DNA of 64,000 bases from Ruminococcus sp. (GCA_017529875.1 JAFXNC010000008.1:1-64000); one strand, 5' to 3'; positions 49,091 through 58,792 are shown, counted from the stretch's first letter. Program-made: numbers and translations. The notes: generated by a model not told the origin, from the sequence alone.

Positions 49091-50548
49091 TTAGTTCATT
49101 CTGCCGCGTCCGCCGCCGCCGAAGCCGTCTCCGCCGAAGCCGCCGCGCTGACCGCCTCCGCCGAATCCGCCGCCGCCCATCATGGCGGGAGTGGGGATCT
49201 CGCTGAGGGTCTCGCCGTTGACGATTATGGTGCCGCCGGTGTAGGTGGCTGTGCCGTCGTAGTCAAAGGACTCCGAGGGGCCGGAAAGGGGCGAGGTGAT
49301 GTCGATAGTGCCGCCGCTTACGATCACGCTGCCGTTGGCGTCGATAGCGTCGGTGTCGCCGGAGCTCATGCTTATGGTGAGGGTGCCGCCGGTCATCTCA
49401 AATGTGGGAGTACCAACGGACTGGCTCTTCTGAGAGGCGTTCACGCCGTCATCGGTAGATGTGAGCTTGAGCTCGCCGCCGTTGATCTGTATATAGGTGG
49501 ATTCAAGTCCCTCGGAGGCCAGTATCTCAAAGCTGCCGCCGTCTATCTGGAGCACGGAGGTCGCTTGTATGCCGTCGCTGCGGGCCGAGATGCTGAATGT
49601 GCCGCCGGAGATGTAGACATAGCCCTTGGAATCGTCGTCGCTGTTCTCAGCGTGGATGCCGTCCTTGCTGGAGGTGATCGAGAAGGTGCCGCCGCTGATG
49701 CGGACAGAGTCGTTGGCCTCGATGGCGTCCAGAGCGGAGGTGATATTGTAGGTGCCGCCGGTGACTTTGAGGTCGTCTTTACTGGTGATGCCGTTGCCGG
49801 AGGCGGAGTTCACGGTCAGGGTGCCGAGACCGTTGAGCACCAGATCGTCTCTCGAGTAGATGACCGCATCGGTGTTGGTGTCGCCGTCAGCCTTGAAGCT
49901 GCCTGTTACCGAGAGGGTGTTGGAGCTGCCATCGGCGGTGGTGACGAAGACCTTGTCTGCGCTTACCACATAGATCGCAGGGAAGTCGCTGTTGGTGATG
50001 CTGACGTTATCGAGAACGAGCTGTACCTTGGCGTTCTCATCGGAGCAGTTGACCTTGATCGTGCAGTCTGAGGCGCTGCCGCTTATGACGTATACGCCCG
50101 CCTCGGTGATATCAATGGTCTCACCGTCGGAGACTGTCAAGCTCTTTGCCTCGGAGAGGTCCGCAGTCTGGTTGAGGTCGCGCTTGCTGAACATATCCGA
50201 GGTGTCCAGCTTTCCGTTGACAGAAGATACAGCGGTCACTGCCGTATCGGACTCAGACTCAGAGGAAGTGGTCTTGTCCCAGGGGGAGCTTGCGTCAGCG
50301 TCGGAGCTTTCGGTTTCTTCGGTGCCGGGATCTATGTTGATAGTCTGAGTATTCCTGCCGGTCTTGGAGCTCTTGGCGTTATCGGTGCCGGTGAGCTCTG
50401 CGGAGCTGTCGGAGCTCTGCGCCTGAGAAGAAACTGAGGTATTCCCGGTATTCACTGTATCCTCAGACTGCTCTGCACAGCCTGTTGCGAGCATTGTAAC
50501 GGCCATGAGGGAGGCTAAAATAGTGATCATTCTTTTGCTGTTTTTCAT
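49091..50548 (-). CDS. Lipoprotein with Cthe_2159-type carbohydrate-binding beta-helix, long form
   Basis: The 485-residue protein has a type II signal peptide (lipobox ATGC, Cys24), a Ser/Thr/Asp-rich linker to about residue 110, and a parallel beta-helix with many turns, e.g. VQLVLDNVSITNSDFPAIYV, DLVLNGLGTLTVNSASGNGI, KVTGGTYNITSALDAIEAND and FSISARSDGIQATSVLQIDG. These are typical of the Cthe_2159 polysaccharide-binding family. It ends in a glycine-rich tail (MMGGGGFGGGGQRGGFGGDG), also common in it. A shorter paralogue is at 3542. A TATAAT at 50588-50583 (minus) without a clear -35 is the likely promoter. Confidence 0.85.
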   Translation of the reverse strand: MKNSKRMITILASLMAVTMLATGCAEQSEDTVNTGNTSVSSQAQSSDSSAELTGTDNAKSSKTGRNTQTINIDPGTEETESSDADASSPWDKTTSSESESDTAVTAVSSVNGKLDTSDMFSKRDLNQTADLSEAKSLTVSDGETIDITEAGVYVISGSASDCTIKVNCSDENAKVQLVLDNVSITNSDFPAIYVVSADKVFVTTADGSSNTLSVTGSFKADGDTNTDAVIYSRDDLVLNGLGTLTVNSASGNGITSKDDLKVTGGTYNITSALDAIEANDSVRISGGTFSITSSKDGIHAENSDDDSKGYVYISGGTFSISARSDGIQATSVLQIDGGSFEILASEGLESTYIQINGGELKLTSTDDGVNASQKSQSVGTPTFEMTGGTLTISMSSGDTDAIDANGSVIVSGGTIDITSPLSGPSESFDYDGTATYTGGTIIVNGETLSEIPTPAMMGGGGFGGGGQRGGFGGDGFGGGGRGRMN

Positions 50549-50654
50549 ATTGAGGACTCCTTCCTGTTTTGTTGTTGTCTTTATTATATCCTGCCAACCT
50601 AAAACCTACTTTAAGGAAAGGAGAAAACTGTGTGAAAAAATTTGTCACAAGAAA

Positions 50655-50681
50655 ACGGGTATCCCCGGCAGGGATACCCGT
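50655..50681 (-). terminator. Terminator of the ilv operon
   Basis: On the minus strand a perfect 11-bp stem (ACGGGTATCCC / GGGATACCCGT) with a TGCCG loop is followed by TTTTCTTG, 22 bp past the ilvC stop. The arms resemble those of the terminator at 60279-60313. Confidence 0.9.
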
Positions 50682-50703
50682 AAATAATATCGGTAAAACT
50701 TCA

Positions 50704-51801
<1,098 letters not shown>

Positions 51802-52299
51802 TCACTTTTTCCTGTCCATAACGTCGGCGCCCTTCTGGATAGCTATGGTGCCGGTACGGACGAGCTCGATTATGCCGTAGGGCGATACCAGCTCGATGAA
51901 GCGTTCCAGCTTTTTGTAGCGGGCGCAGAGCTCAAGGGTCACGGTGGTGAGGGTGACGTCAACGATCTTGGCCTCGGTCATTTCGGCTATGGTCATGATC
52001 TCGCTGCGCTTTTCGGCGGTGCAGCTGAGCTTCACCAGCATCAGCTCTCTTGCAAAGCACTCGTCCTTGCCGAGAGTTCTGACTTTGATGACCTCGATGA
52101 GCTTGTTGAGCTGCTTTTCGATCTGCTCAACGGTATGCTCGTCGCCGTCGGCGATTATGGTGATGCGGGAAACATCCGGATCCTGAGTGGGGCCAACCGC
52201 CAGGCTCTCGATGTTGAAGCCGCGCCTTGAAAACAGTCCTGTGATGCGGGACAGCACGCCGCTGTGGTTTTCAACAAGTACAGAAATGGTATGCTTCAT
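51802..52299 (-). CDS. ilvN: Acetolactate synthase small subunit IlvN
   Basis: IlvN is the regulatory subunit of acetohydroxyacid synthase and binds valine. The 165-residue protein has the N-terminal ACT domain (HTISVLVENHSGVLSRITGLFSRRGFNIESL) and a C-terminal domain (ELMLVKLSC, ELVRTGTIAI). It is 1 bp after a lipoprotein gene that separates it from ilvB. Confidence 0.97.
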   Translation of the reverse strand: MKHTISVLVENHSGVLSRITGLFSRRGFNIESLAVGPTQDPDVSRITIIADGDEHTVEQIEKQLNKLIEVIKVRTLGKDECFARELMLVKLSCTAEKRSEIMTIAEMTEAKIVDVTLTTVTLELCARYKKLERFIELVSPYGIIELVRTGTIAIQKGADVMDRKK

Positions 52300-52300
52300 T

Positions 52301-53218
52301 TTATACCTCCGTGAATTTGAGTGTCTTCATGATCTTTTCGGTCTCTTCCTGCATCTCGTCGAACTGTGCAGAGGGGATAGAGAAGGAGAACACATACTCA
52401 TACTCGCCCACAAAACCGAAGAACTGTCTTGCCCTGGCTGCCAGGTCTCCTCCGAGATCGTAGCTGGTCTCCAGCTCCAGGAACTTCACGCCGCCGTAGG
52501 TGGATATGCCCTTCTTCTTGACGGTGATGCCGCTGGCGGTGCCGGCCTGCGACTCGATGGACTTGAACAGCACATCGGCGTACTGCTCGATGTCGATGAG
52601 CTTGAATGCGGAGTTCTGTACCGGCTTCATGGAGTTGAACATCGGGTAGTTGTCCGACTCGTCGCCGTCGTCATAGTAGCAGATGATCTCCATTCCGGAG
52701 TAGCTCGAGGTGTCCATGCCCAGCTTTTCCTGTACCTCCTTGGAGGTCTGACCGGAGATGTTATCCGCCATATTGCTTGCATCTACCCACTTGCCGCTGA
52801 TCTCGAAGGTGTAGTTGAGGCCCTTAACGATGGTGCCGTTCCCGGAGGGAGCGGGCTCGTCGGGAGTGCTCTCGGGCTCCGGTTCGGAAACTTCCGGCTC
52901 GGGCTCTGATACCTCAGGCTCCGGCTCGGACGGCTCGGGCTCGGAAATCTCCGGCTCCGGCTGGGATGCGGGCTCGTCGGCCTTGCTCACGTCGGTTTTG
53001 GGCTCCTCGGCCTTGCTTACGTCAGCCTTGCTCTCGGCTTCGCTGTCTTCGTCAGCCTCACTCTTGTCGGCCTTGCTTTCGGCTGCTGCGCCCCAGGGAG
53101 TAGCGGCACCGGTATCGCCGTCGTCATCGGAGCTGTCAGTGCTGCCGCAGGCTGTCATGGAGATGCATAGCGCCAGGCTCAGGAATACGGCTGAAAATTT
53201 TTTCATTTTCATATTCAT
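52301..53218 (-). CDS. Lipoprotein with SEPEPE repeats, inserted between ilvB and ilvN
   Basis: The 305-residue protein has a type II signal peptide (lipobox MTAC, Cys24), an acidic Ala/Lys/Ser-rich linker, and a run of Glu-Pro-Ser repeats of SEPEPEVSEPEPE type (about 80-120). A C-terminal domain of about 180 residues follows (GLNYTFEISGKWVDASNMAD, GGVKFLELETSYDLGGDLAA, MQEETEKIMKTLKF), possibly a sensor or binding domain. The repeat region shows matching DNA-level periodicity at about 52860-52970. I recognise no family. The start is at 53218 after AGAGG; an ATG at 53212 is also possible. Confidence 0.75.
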   Translation of the reverse strand: MNMKMKKFSAVFLSLALCISMTACGSTDSSDDDGDTGAATPWGAAAESKADKSEADEDSEAESKADVSKAEEPKTDVSKADEPASQPEPEISEPEPSEPEPEVSEPEPEVSEPEPESTPDEPAPSGNGTIVKGLNYTFEISGKWVDASNMADNISGQTSKEVQEKLGMDTSSYSGMEIICYYDDGDESDNYPMFNSMKPVQNSAFKLIDIEQYADVLFKSIESQAGTASGITVKKKGISTYGGVKFLELETSYDLGGDLAARARQFFGFVGEYEYVFSFSIPSAQFDEMQEETEKIMKTLKFTEV

Positions 53219-53246
53219 CTTACCTCTTTAATATATTGTGAACGCA

Positions 53247-54866
53247 TCAGAGCGTTCCTTCGTTCTCGTCTACCATGACCTCCACCAGGGTGATGCCGTC
53301 GTAGGTCGTCAGCAGTTCGATGGCCTCGTCAGCGGACTTCTCGTCGGTGACGCGGCAGCTCTTGATGCCGTAGGCCTCTGCTATCTTGATGAAGTCGGGA
53401 GAGCCGTCGAGGAATACTGCGGTCTCTCTGCCGTTGTAGCCGTTGGTCTGGAGCTCACGCACCATACCGAGGCGGTTGTTGGTCATGACCAGCAGCTTGA
53501 TCCTCACGTCGTTCTGGACGGCAGTAGCCAGCTCCATCATGGACATCTGCAAAGAGCCGTCGCCGCAAATGGCGATAACGGCGCGGTCGGGGGCAGCCAT
53601 TTTGGCGCCTATGGCTGCGGGCAGGGAATAGCCCATAGTACCCATGCCGCCGGAGGTCATGAACCTGCCGCCCTTGCCTATATGAAAGCTTGTGGCTGTC
53701 CAGATCTGGTTCTGTCCCACGTCTGCGGTAACGACGGTATCGTCGGGCATTGCGCGGGAGAGCTTATCAATGAACTGCCTGGGGATGACTGTTCCGGGCT
53801 TGGGCTCACCGTAGCTGCGCTTGATGCGGTAGCTGTCCAGCTGAGCCTTCCACTCCGAGTGGTCGGCGGGCTTGGCGCGGCCTATGAGCTGCCTGAGCAC
53901 GTTCTTGGCGTCGCCTACCAGCGGCACATCCACGCGGATGTTCTTGCCCAGCTCGGCGGGGTCTATATCTATGTGGAGTATCTTGGTGGTCTGTTCAAGC
54001 TCTATGGGGGTCTTGACGGCTCTGTCGCCTACTCTTGCGCCCACCAGGAACAGCACGTCGCACTCGTTGACGGCTCTGTTTGCCCCCGGTAATCCGTGAG
54101 TTCCCAGCATACCGTAGAACAGCGGGTCATCGTCCGAGAACACCGAAATGCCCATCATGGTGGTGATGACCGGGATATCCATGAGGTGAGCCAGCTCCAC
54201 CACTTCATCCTGTGCGCCGGAGGCGAAGACGCCGCCGCCGATGCAGATAAGGGGCTTTTTGGCCTTTTCAAGCTCCGCCATTACCCGCTTCACCTGGAAG
54301 GCGTTGCCCTTTAAGGTGGGCTTATAGCTGCGGATATCGGTCTTTTCGGGGTAGGAGAAGTCTATCTCTGCCCTCTGGACGTCCATAGGCATATCTATGA
54401 GAACAGGACCCGGCCTTCCGGAGCCTGCGATATAGAAGGCCTCCTTGAAGACCCTGGGGATATCGTTTGCGTCCTTGACCAGGTAGCTGTGCTTTACAAA
54501 GGGCTCCGCGGCGCCGGTGATATCGGCCTCCTGGAACACATCCGAGCCGATCTGCTCGGTATTGACCTGACCTGTTATACAGATGAGGGGTATGGAATCA
54601 GCATAAGCGGTGGCGATGCCTGTTATCAGGTTCACGGCACCGGGACCGGAAGTTACCACGCATACAGCGGGCTTGCCGGTGATACGCGCCATACCGCTGG
54701 CCTCATGGCCTGCGTTGGCCTCATGCCGCACGAGGACGTGCTTTATGCCGGAATCCATGAGCGCGTCATAGAAGGGGCAGATAGCCGCTCCGGGGTAGCC
54801 GTAGACGACGCTGATGCCCTCCGCTTTAAGACATTCTACCATAGCTTGACAAGCTTTCATTTTCAT
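53247..54866 (-). CDS. ilvB: Acetolactate synthase large subunit IlvB
   Basis: IlvB is the thiamine-diphosphate enzyme that condenses two pyruvates or pyruvate and 2-ketobutyrate. The 539-residue protein has the catalytic Glu in LVRHEANAGHEASG, the FAD-domain region and the ThDP motif GDGSLQMSMMELATAVQN, with YNGRETAVFLDGSPDFIKI near the end. The start at 54866 follows GGAGG. A lipoprotein gene (52301-53218) separates it from ilvN. The promoter is at 54910-54938, and the short leader leaves no room for a T-box or a leucine attenuator. Confidence 0.97.
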   Translation of the reverse strand: MKMKACQAMVECLKAEGISVVYGYPGAAICPFYDALMDSGIKHVLVRHEANAGHEASGMARITGKPAVCVVTSGPGAVNLITGIATAYADSIPLICITGQVNTEQIGSDVFQEADITGAAEPFVKHSYLVKDANDIPRVFKEAFYIAGSGRPGPVLIDMPMDVQRAEIDFSYPEKTDIRSYKPTLKGNAFQVKRVMAELEKAKKPLICIGGGVFASGAQDEVVELAHLMDIPVITTMMGISVFSDDDPLFYGMLGTHGLPGANRAVNECDVLFLVGARVGDRAVKTPIELEQTTKILHIDIDPAELGKNIRVDVPLVGDAKNVLRQLIGRAKPADHSEWKAQLDSYRIKRSYGEPKPGTVIPRQFIDKLSRAMPDDTVVTADVGQNQIWTATSFHIGKGGRFMTSGGMGTMGYSLPAAIGAKMAAPDRAVIAICGDGSLQMSMMELATAVQNDVRIKLLVMTNNRLGMVRELQTNGYNGRETAVFLDGSPDFIKIAEAYGIKSCRVTDEKSADEAIELLTTYDGITLVEVMVDENEGTL

Positions 54867-54909
54867 ATCTATCGCCTCCGGCTCACATAGGATCAACTGC
54901 TAATATCAT

Positions 54910-54938
54910 ATTATAACACATTACTGTGCTGAAATCAA
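54910..54938 (-). promoter_or_regulatory. Sigma-A promoter of the ilv operon
   Basis: On the minus strand TTGATT (54938-54933), 17 bp, TATAAT (54915-54910), with the start codon about 40 bp downstream. Confidence 0.8.
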
Positions 54939-54979
54939 GTGCATTTTTGTAAAAAGGGTGATTTTTGCTGTCACACAGT

Positions 54980-56020
54980 TTACAGCATAGTCTGACCGTC
55001 GGGGAGTATGCCCAGGTGCTTATAGGCAAGCTGTGTGGCGCAGCGGCCTCTGGGAGTTCTTGCTATAAAGCCCAGCTGCATAAGATAGGGCTCGCAGACG
55101 TCCTCGAGGGTGACTGCCTCCTCGCCGATAGCGGAGGCGAGGGTGTCCAGTCCCACGGGGCCGCCGCCGTAGCCCTTGATTATCATTTCCAGCATACGCC
55201 TGTCGAGGCGGTCGAGGCCCAGGTCGTCCACGTCCAGCTTATCCAAAGCGAGCTTGGCGATCTCCTTGGTTATGCGTCCGTCCCCTATGACGTCGGCGAA
55301 GTCCCTCACCCGCTTCAAGAACCTGTTGGCGATACGCGGAGTGCCCCGTGAACGCGAGGCGAGCTCGGCGGCGCCGGCCTTTTCGCAGGGCACGCCGAGG
55401 ATGACGGCGGAGCGGAGAATTATCTCGCAGAGCTGCTCCGGGGTATATAGCTCCAGCCTTTCGATGACGCCGAAGCGGTCTCTCAGGGGCGCTGAGAGCT
55501 GACCCGAGCGGGTAGTGGCGCCGATGAGAGTGAATTTATTGAGCTCGATCCTGATAGACCTTGCGGCGGGGCCTTTGCCCATGATGATATCGAGGGCATA
55601 GTCCTCAAGGGCGGGGTAGAGCACTTCCTCCACCTGCCGTGAGAGACGGTGTATCTCGTCGATGAACAGCACGTCGCCCTTTTCGAGGTTGGTGAGTATG
55701 GCGGCGAGGTCGCCGGGTTTCTCTATGGCGGGGCCGGAGGTGGTGCGGATATTGACCCCCATTTCGTGTGCGATGATGGTCGAGAGGGTGGTCTTGCCCA
55801 GTCCGGGAGGGCCGTAGAGCAGTATATGGTCCAGGCTGTCGCCGCGCTTTTTCGCCGCCTGGATATAGACGTTCATGTTCTCCTTGACCTTATCCTGCCC
55901 GATATACTCCGACAGTGTCTTGGGGCGCAGGGTAACTTCAAAGTCATCCCCGCCGTCCGAGCTTATGGGCGACGGTGACACATAGCGGTCGTCAAAATCA
56001 AATTCGCTGTTTTCTATCAT
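54980..56020 (-). CDS. ruvB: Holliday junction branch migration ATPase RuvB
   Basis: RuvB is the hexameric AAA+ motor that with RuvA drives branch migration. The 346-residue protein has [15 protein letters not shown] (Walker A), [11 protein letters not shown] (Walker B), [17 protein letters not shown] (sensor region) and a C-terminal winged helix ending [13 protein letters not shown]. It follows a RAYT-type transposase gene by 12 bp, so it is separated from ruvA. Confidence 0.98.
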   Translation of the reverse strand: MIENSEFDFDDRYVSPSPISSDGGDDFEVTLRPKTLSEYIGQDKVKENMNVYIQAAKKRGDSLDHILLYGPPGLGKTTLSTIIAHEMGVNIRTTSGPAIEKPGDLAAILTNLEKGDVLFIDEIHRLSRQVEEVLYPALEDYALDIIMGKGPAARSIRIELNKFTLIGATTRSGQLSAPLRDRFGVIERLELYTPEQLCEIILRSAVILGVPCEKAGAAELASRSRGTPRIANRFLKRVRDFADVIGDGRITKEIAKLALDKLDVDDLGLDRLDRRMLEMIIKGYGGGPVGLDTLASAIGEEAVTLEDVCEPYLMQLGFIARTPRGRCATQLAYKHLGILPDGQTML

Positions 56021-56032
56021 AGTTCTTCTCCG

Positions 56033-56590
56033 TTATTCTTTCAGTATCGTGAGCCATTCGTATTCTCTGTCGTTTTTGATCTCCGGGCAGAGGTCGTCGT
56101 TCGTCCAGTTCCGGGGGTTGCTGCGGATGTAGTCTGCAAGGGCCTGGGCTTCCTTTGCGCTGCGCACGATACGGTCTACATAGGTCCTTGCCCACACCGG
56201 CACTCCCAGGTGCTTGGTCATGGCCTGCTTCATCTGCTGTATCACTGTGGGAAGGTCGGTCTGGGCGGCTATTAGCCGCCCGGACGGCGCAGTGACTCCA
56301 AACCGTATCAGCATATGCACATGGTTCGGAAGTATCGCAAGCTCCTCCACCTTGATGCCTGCATAGTGATGCTCGATCTGCCCGATGAAGTGCTGCGCCG
56401 CGAGCCCGCACTCGGAGAGGATAGGCTCTCCGGTATTCTGGCGGCTAATAGCCGCCAACACGCTCCGCCAGTCCCAAAGCACGCAAGCCCCCTTGCAGGT
56501 GATAAGGGTCACGAAATACAGAGCCGAGCTCCCGTAGTCAAAGCCCTTGAGCCGCCTCGGCCTGTTGACGCCGTTCCAGCTGCCTGCCAT
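56033..56590 (-). CDS. REP-associated tyrosine transposase-like protein (RAYT, Y1_Tnp)
   Basis: The 185-residue protein has the HUH single-strand nuclease fold: YFVTLITCKGACVLWDW, the HUH motif LPNHVHMLIRF, and VWARTYVDRIVRSAKEA, YIRSNPRNWTNDD, whose Tyr is probably the nucleophile. RAYTs act on REP-type palindromes and are usually single-copy, domesticated genes. It lies between ruvA and ruvB with gaps of 9 and 12 bp and appears part of that operon. Its reading frame contains two near-identical palindromes (56263-56281, 56439-56457). Confidence 0.8.
   Translation of the reverse strand: MAGSWNGVNRPRRLKGFDYGSSALYFVTLITCKGACVLWDWRSVLAAISRQNTGEPILSECGLAAQHFIGQIEHHYAGIKVEELAILPNHVHMLIRFGVTAPSGRLIAAQTDLPTVIQQMKQAMTKHLGVPVWARTYVDRIVRSAKEAQALADYIRSNPRNWTNDDLCPEIKNDREYEWLTILKE
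56263..56281. repeat. Perfect 19-bp palindrome inside the RAYT gene, copy 1
   Basis: GGGCGGCTA-T-TAGCCGCCC on the plus strand: 9-bp arms around one base. In the RAYT reading frame it is read as RLIAA. A second copy lies at 56439-56457. Confidence 0.9.
56439..56457. repeat. Perfect 19-bp palindrome inside the RAYT gene, copy 2
   Basis: TGGCGGCTA-A-TAGCCGCCA on the plus strand, same core as copy 1, but read in another frame (AAISR). Confidence 0.9.
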
Positions 56591-56599
56591 AACAGCACC

Positions 56600-57193
56600 T
56601 CAGTACTTCGCCAGCGCCTTGAGCGCCCCCTTGATGAGCTCCTCCACGGTGAGGGAGGGGTCAAGCTTGGAGACCGCAGCAGCGGCCTCGCCTGCGGAGT
56701 AGCCCAGCACTTCGAGAGCCGTGATGGCCTCGCCGATGCTGCCGCCGCCGATAGGCGCCGTGATCTGCTTCTGCCCGCGGACAGAGATGGTCTCGCCCGC
56801 CACCTTGTCTTTGAGTTCAAGACAGATGCGCTCGGCGATCTTCTTGCCGATGCCCTTGACCTGAGTGAAGCTCTTTGAATCCCCGGTGGCCACCGACAGC
56901 GCGAACTGCTGCGGCGTCATGGCCGACAGGATAGCGATCGCTACTTTTGGCCCTACCCCCGAAACGGAGATGAGCAGCCGGAAGCTCCGCAACTCCTCCG
57001 CCTCCGCGAAGCCGAACAGCTCAACGCCGTTCTCGCTCACGCTCAGGTGGGTCAGCAAGGTGACTTCTTCCTTGCCGTTGATCTTTTGCAGCGTGGCAAG
57101 GCTCGTCCGGCAGGCATAGCCTACCCCCGCACATTCCACTACTGCCAGCTCCATGTCTGTGTGTATCAGTTTTCCAGAGACTGAATATATCAT
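56600..57193 (-). CDS. ruvA: Holliday junction DNA-binding subunit RuvA
   Basis: RuvA binds four-way junctions and loads RuvB. The start at 57193 (MIYSVSGKLIHTD) follows AGGTGA and matches the family; a GTG three codons earlier is the alternative. The 197-residue protein shows the OB-fold domain, two helix-hairpin-helix motifs (LISVSGVGPKVAIAIL and VKGIGKKIAERICLELKDK) and a C-terminal RuvB-binding domain (ALEVLGYSAGEAAAAV). It is 5 bp after a lipoprotein gene. Confidence 0.97.
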   Translation of the reverse strand: MIYSVSGKLIHTDMELAVVECAGVGYACRTSLATLQKINGKEEVTLLTHLSVSENGVELFGFAEAEELRSFRLLISVSGVGPKVAIAILSAMTPQQFALSVATGDSKSFTQVKGIGKKIAERICLELKDKVAGETISVRGQKQITAPIGGGSIGEAITALEVLGYSAGEAAAAVSKLDPSLTVEELIKGALKALAKY

Positions 57194-57198
57194 ATCAT

Positions 57199-57732
57199 TC
57201 ACCTGCTATCGATATAAATAAGTTTTACACCGTTCTTTTCATTTCCCGTTATTACCAGGATCAGCCCTCCGGCGCTAAGAGAAAGGCTGAAGATCGTTTC
57301 GCCCTCCGCATCCGTATGACCGATCTTGCTGCCGAGACGCTCGGAAAGCTCTTGCTCCTTGCTGCCCAGCCCTACTCCGTTGACTGTTATCGGGGCGCTG
57401 TTCTGCTTGTCCGTGCCCAGCAGACTGAGCTTTTCTGCCTTGCCGTCATTGTCGCTGTCGATAACGTTGCCCACGGACTCACCGTTGTATCTGAGAAAAT
57501 AGCTGTTCTTGAAGCTGTCCCCCATAGTCAGGGATGCATCCGCGACCTCGAACTGCTCCCTTAACTCGTCCAGCGTGCAGGGGAACCCTACCGACTTCTC
57601 CCCGATGTAAACCTGTGCCGCCAGCTCCTCCGCTGTCCAGCCTCCCTCGGGAACCGGGATGATCTTTCCCGCCGAGGAGCTGCATCCCGCCAGCATCACC
57701 GCCGCGGTCAGCGCCGCTAAAACCTTTTTCAT
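57199..57732 (-). CDS. Lipoprotein between ruvC and ruvA
   Basis: The 177-residue protein has a short type II signal peptide (lipobox LAGC, Cys17) and a soluble domain (FPCTLDELREQFEVADASLT, NGVGLGSKEQELSERLG, AEGETIFSLSLSAGGLILVI). The ATG overlaps the ruvC stop (ATGA type), so translation is coupled to ruvC. I do not recognise a family; the repeat of a GVxLGS-type turn recalls PASTA/peptidase propeptide-like or DUF domains only weakly. An envelope protein among Holliday-junction genes is odd. Confidence 0.75.
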   Translation of the reverse strand: MKKVLAALTAAVMLAGCSSSAGKIIPVPEGGWTAEELAAQVYIGEKSVGFPCTLDELREQFEVADASLTMGDSFKNSYFLRYNGESVGNVIDSDNDGKAEKLSLLGTDKQNSAPITVNGVGLGSKEQELSERLGSKIGHTDAEGETIFSLSLSAGGLILVITGNEKNGVKLIYIDSR

Positions 57733-58229
57733 AGCTTGTTCGCCCTTTCCACCTGACGCCGCCCCAGGGAAAGCCCGTGGGTTATAGCCAGCGCCACCGC
57801 GTCGGCTGTGTCATCGGGTCTTATTATGTCTTTCAGGCGCAGCATATTTCTCACCATTTCCTGCACCTGATGTTTCTCCGCACGCCCGTACCCTACTATG
57901 GAGGACTTGACCTGCAAGGGCGTGTACTCGAATATGGGTATGCCCTCCGATATCGCCGGCAGCAGCGTTACGCCCCGAGCCTGAGCCACATCTATCGCCG
58001 TCTTCTGGTTGTTGTTGAAGAACAGCTTTTCGATGCTCAGCTCGTCGGGCTTGTACTTCCGGACTATCTGGGTCATGTCGTCGAAAATGATCTTCAGCCG
58101 CTTGTCAAAGGGCAGATCTGCGGCTGTGGTTATGGCGCCGCAGTCGATGAGCCGGAAGCTCCCGCTCACCCAGTCCACCGCGCCGTACCCGACTATGGCA
58201 TAGCCGGGGTCTATCCCAAGGATACGCAT
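57729..58229 (-). CDS. ruvC: Holliday junction resolvase RuvC
   Basis: RuvC cuts Holliday junctions. The 166-residue protein has the RNase H-like fold with catalytic acids: Asp in RILGIDPGYAIVGYG, Glu in DELSIEKLFFNNNQ, and Asp in RPDDTADAVALAITHG. The start is 4 bp after an acetyltransferase gene. Confidence 0.98.
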   Translation of the reverse strand: MRILGIDPGYAIVGYGAVDWVSGSFRLIDCGAITTAADLPFDKRLKIIFDDMTQIVRKYKPDELSIEKLFFNNNQKTAIDVAQARGVTLLPAISEGIPIFEYTPLQVKSSIVGYGRAEKHQVQEMVRNMLRLKDIIRPDDTADAVALAITHGLSLGRRQVERANKL

Positions 58230-58233
58230 AGGC

Positions 58234-58689
58234 TCAGTTCCCTCTCCTCTCCATTTTCAGCAGAGGCACCCACTCGTCCTCCACCATCTTCTCACCGGTG
58301 AGCTCGAAGCCGTGCCGGCGGTAGAACTGTATCCCCCGCTCGTTGAACTCCAGCACCCACAGCATGGATGCGCTCAGATCCTTCACCGCATAGTCAAGCA
58401 GCGCCGCCCCCACGCCTCGGCTCTGAAAGTGCTTTTCCACGAAAAGCTTCTCGATCTCACGGCCGTTTACGCGGATGAATCCCTTGATGACGCCGTCGTC
58501 GTAGACATAGCAGCAGCCCAGCGCCTGTGAGCCCTCGGAGTACTCCTTAGCCACCTCGGTGACCAGCAGCTCCTTGAAATAATACTCATCGTTATGGAAG
58601 AACCGGTAGAAATTATCCCGGTAGTTTATGACATAGATCTCAGCAATACGCGGGGCATCCTCAGCCCGGGCGGGTCGTATAAAGCTCAT
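58234..58689 (-). CDS. GNAT family acetyltransferase
   Basis: The ATG at 58689 follows AAGGAGG with 6 nt. The 151-residue protein has IRPARAEDAPRIAEIYVIN, the acetyl-CoA loop EKHFQSRGVGAALL and a C-terminal YRRHGFELTGEKMVEDE. It is the first gene of the ruvCAB unit, behind a sigma-A promoter. Substrate unknown. Confidence 0.88.
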   Translation of the reverse strand: MSFIRPARAEDAPRIAEIYVINYRDNFYRFFHNDEYYFKELLVTEVAKEYSEGSQALGCCYVYDDGVIKGFIRVNGREIEKLFVEKHFQSRGVGAALLDYAVKDLSASMLWVLEFNERGIQFYRRHGFELTGEKMVEDEWVPLLKMERRGN

Positions 58690-58728
58690 GTTATCCTCCT
58701 TGTTCCCTGGATCGGCAAATACACATTT

Positions 58729-58757
58729 ATTATAACACATTTCGTTCAACATTTCAA
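58729..58757 (-). promoter_or_regulatory. Sigma-A promoter of the acetyltransferase-ruvC-ruvA-ruvB unit
   Basis: On the minus strand TTGAAA (58757-58752), 17 bp, TATAAT (58734-58729). Confidence 0.78.
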
Positions 58758-58792
58758 GTTTTTTTATTTAATGCCGCCTTTTGTCTCATGTG

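Noticed and set aside
54867-54938. T-box or attenuator leader before ilvB
   Set aside because: The leader is only about 40 nt, with no specifier loop, T-box sequence or terminator.
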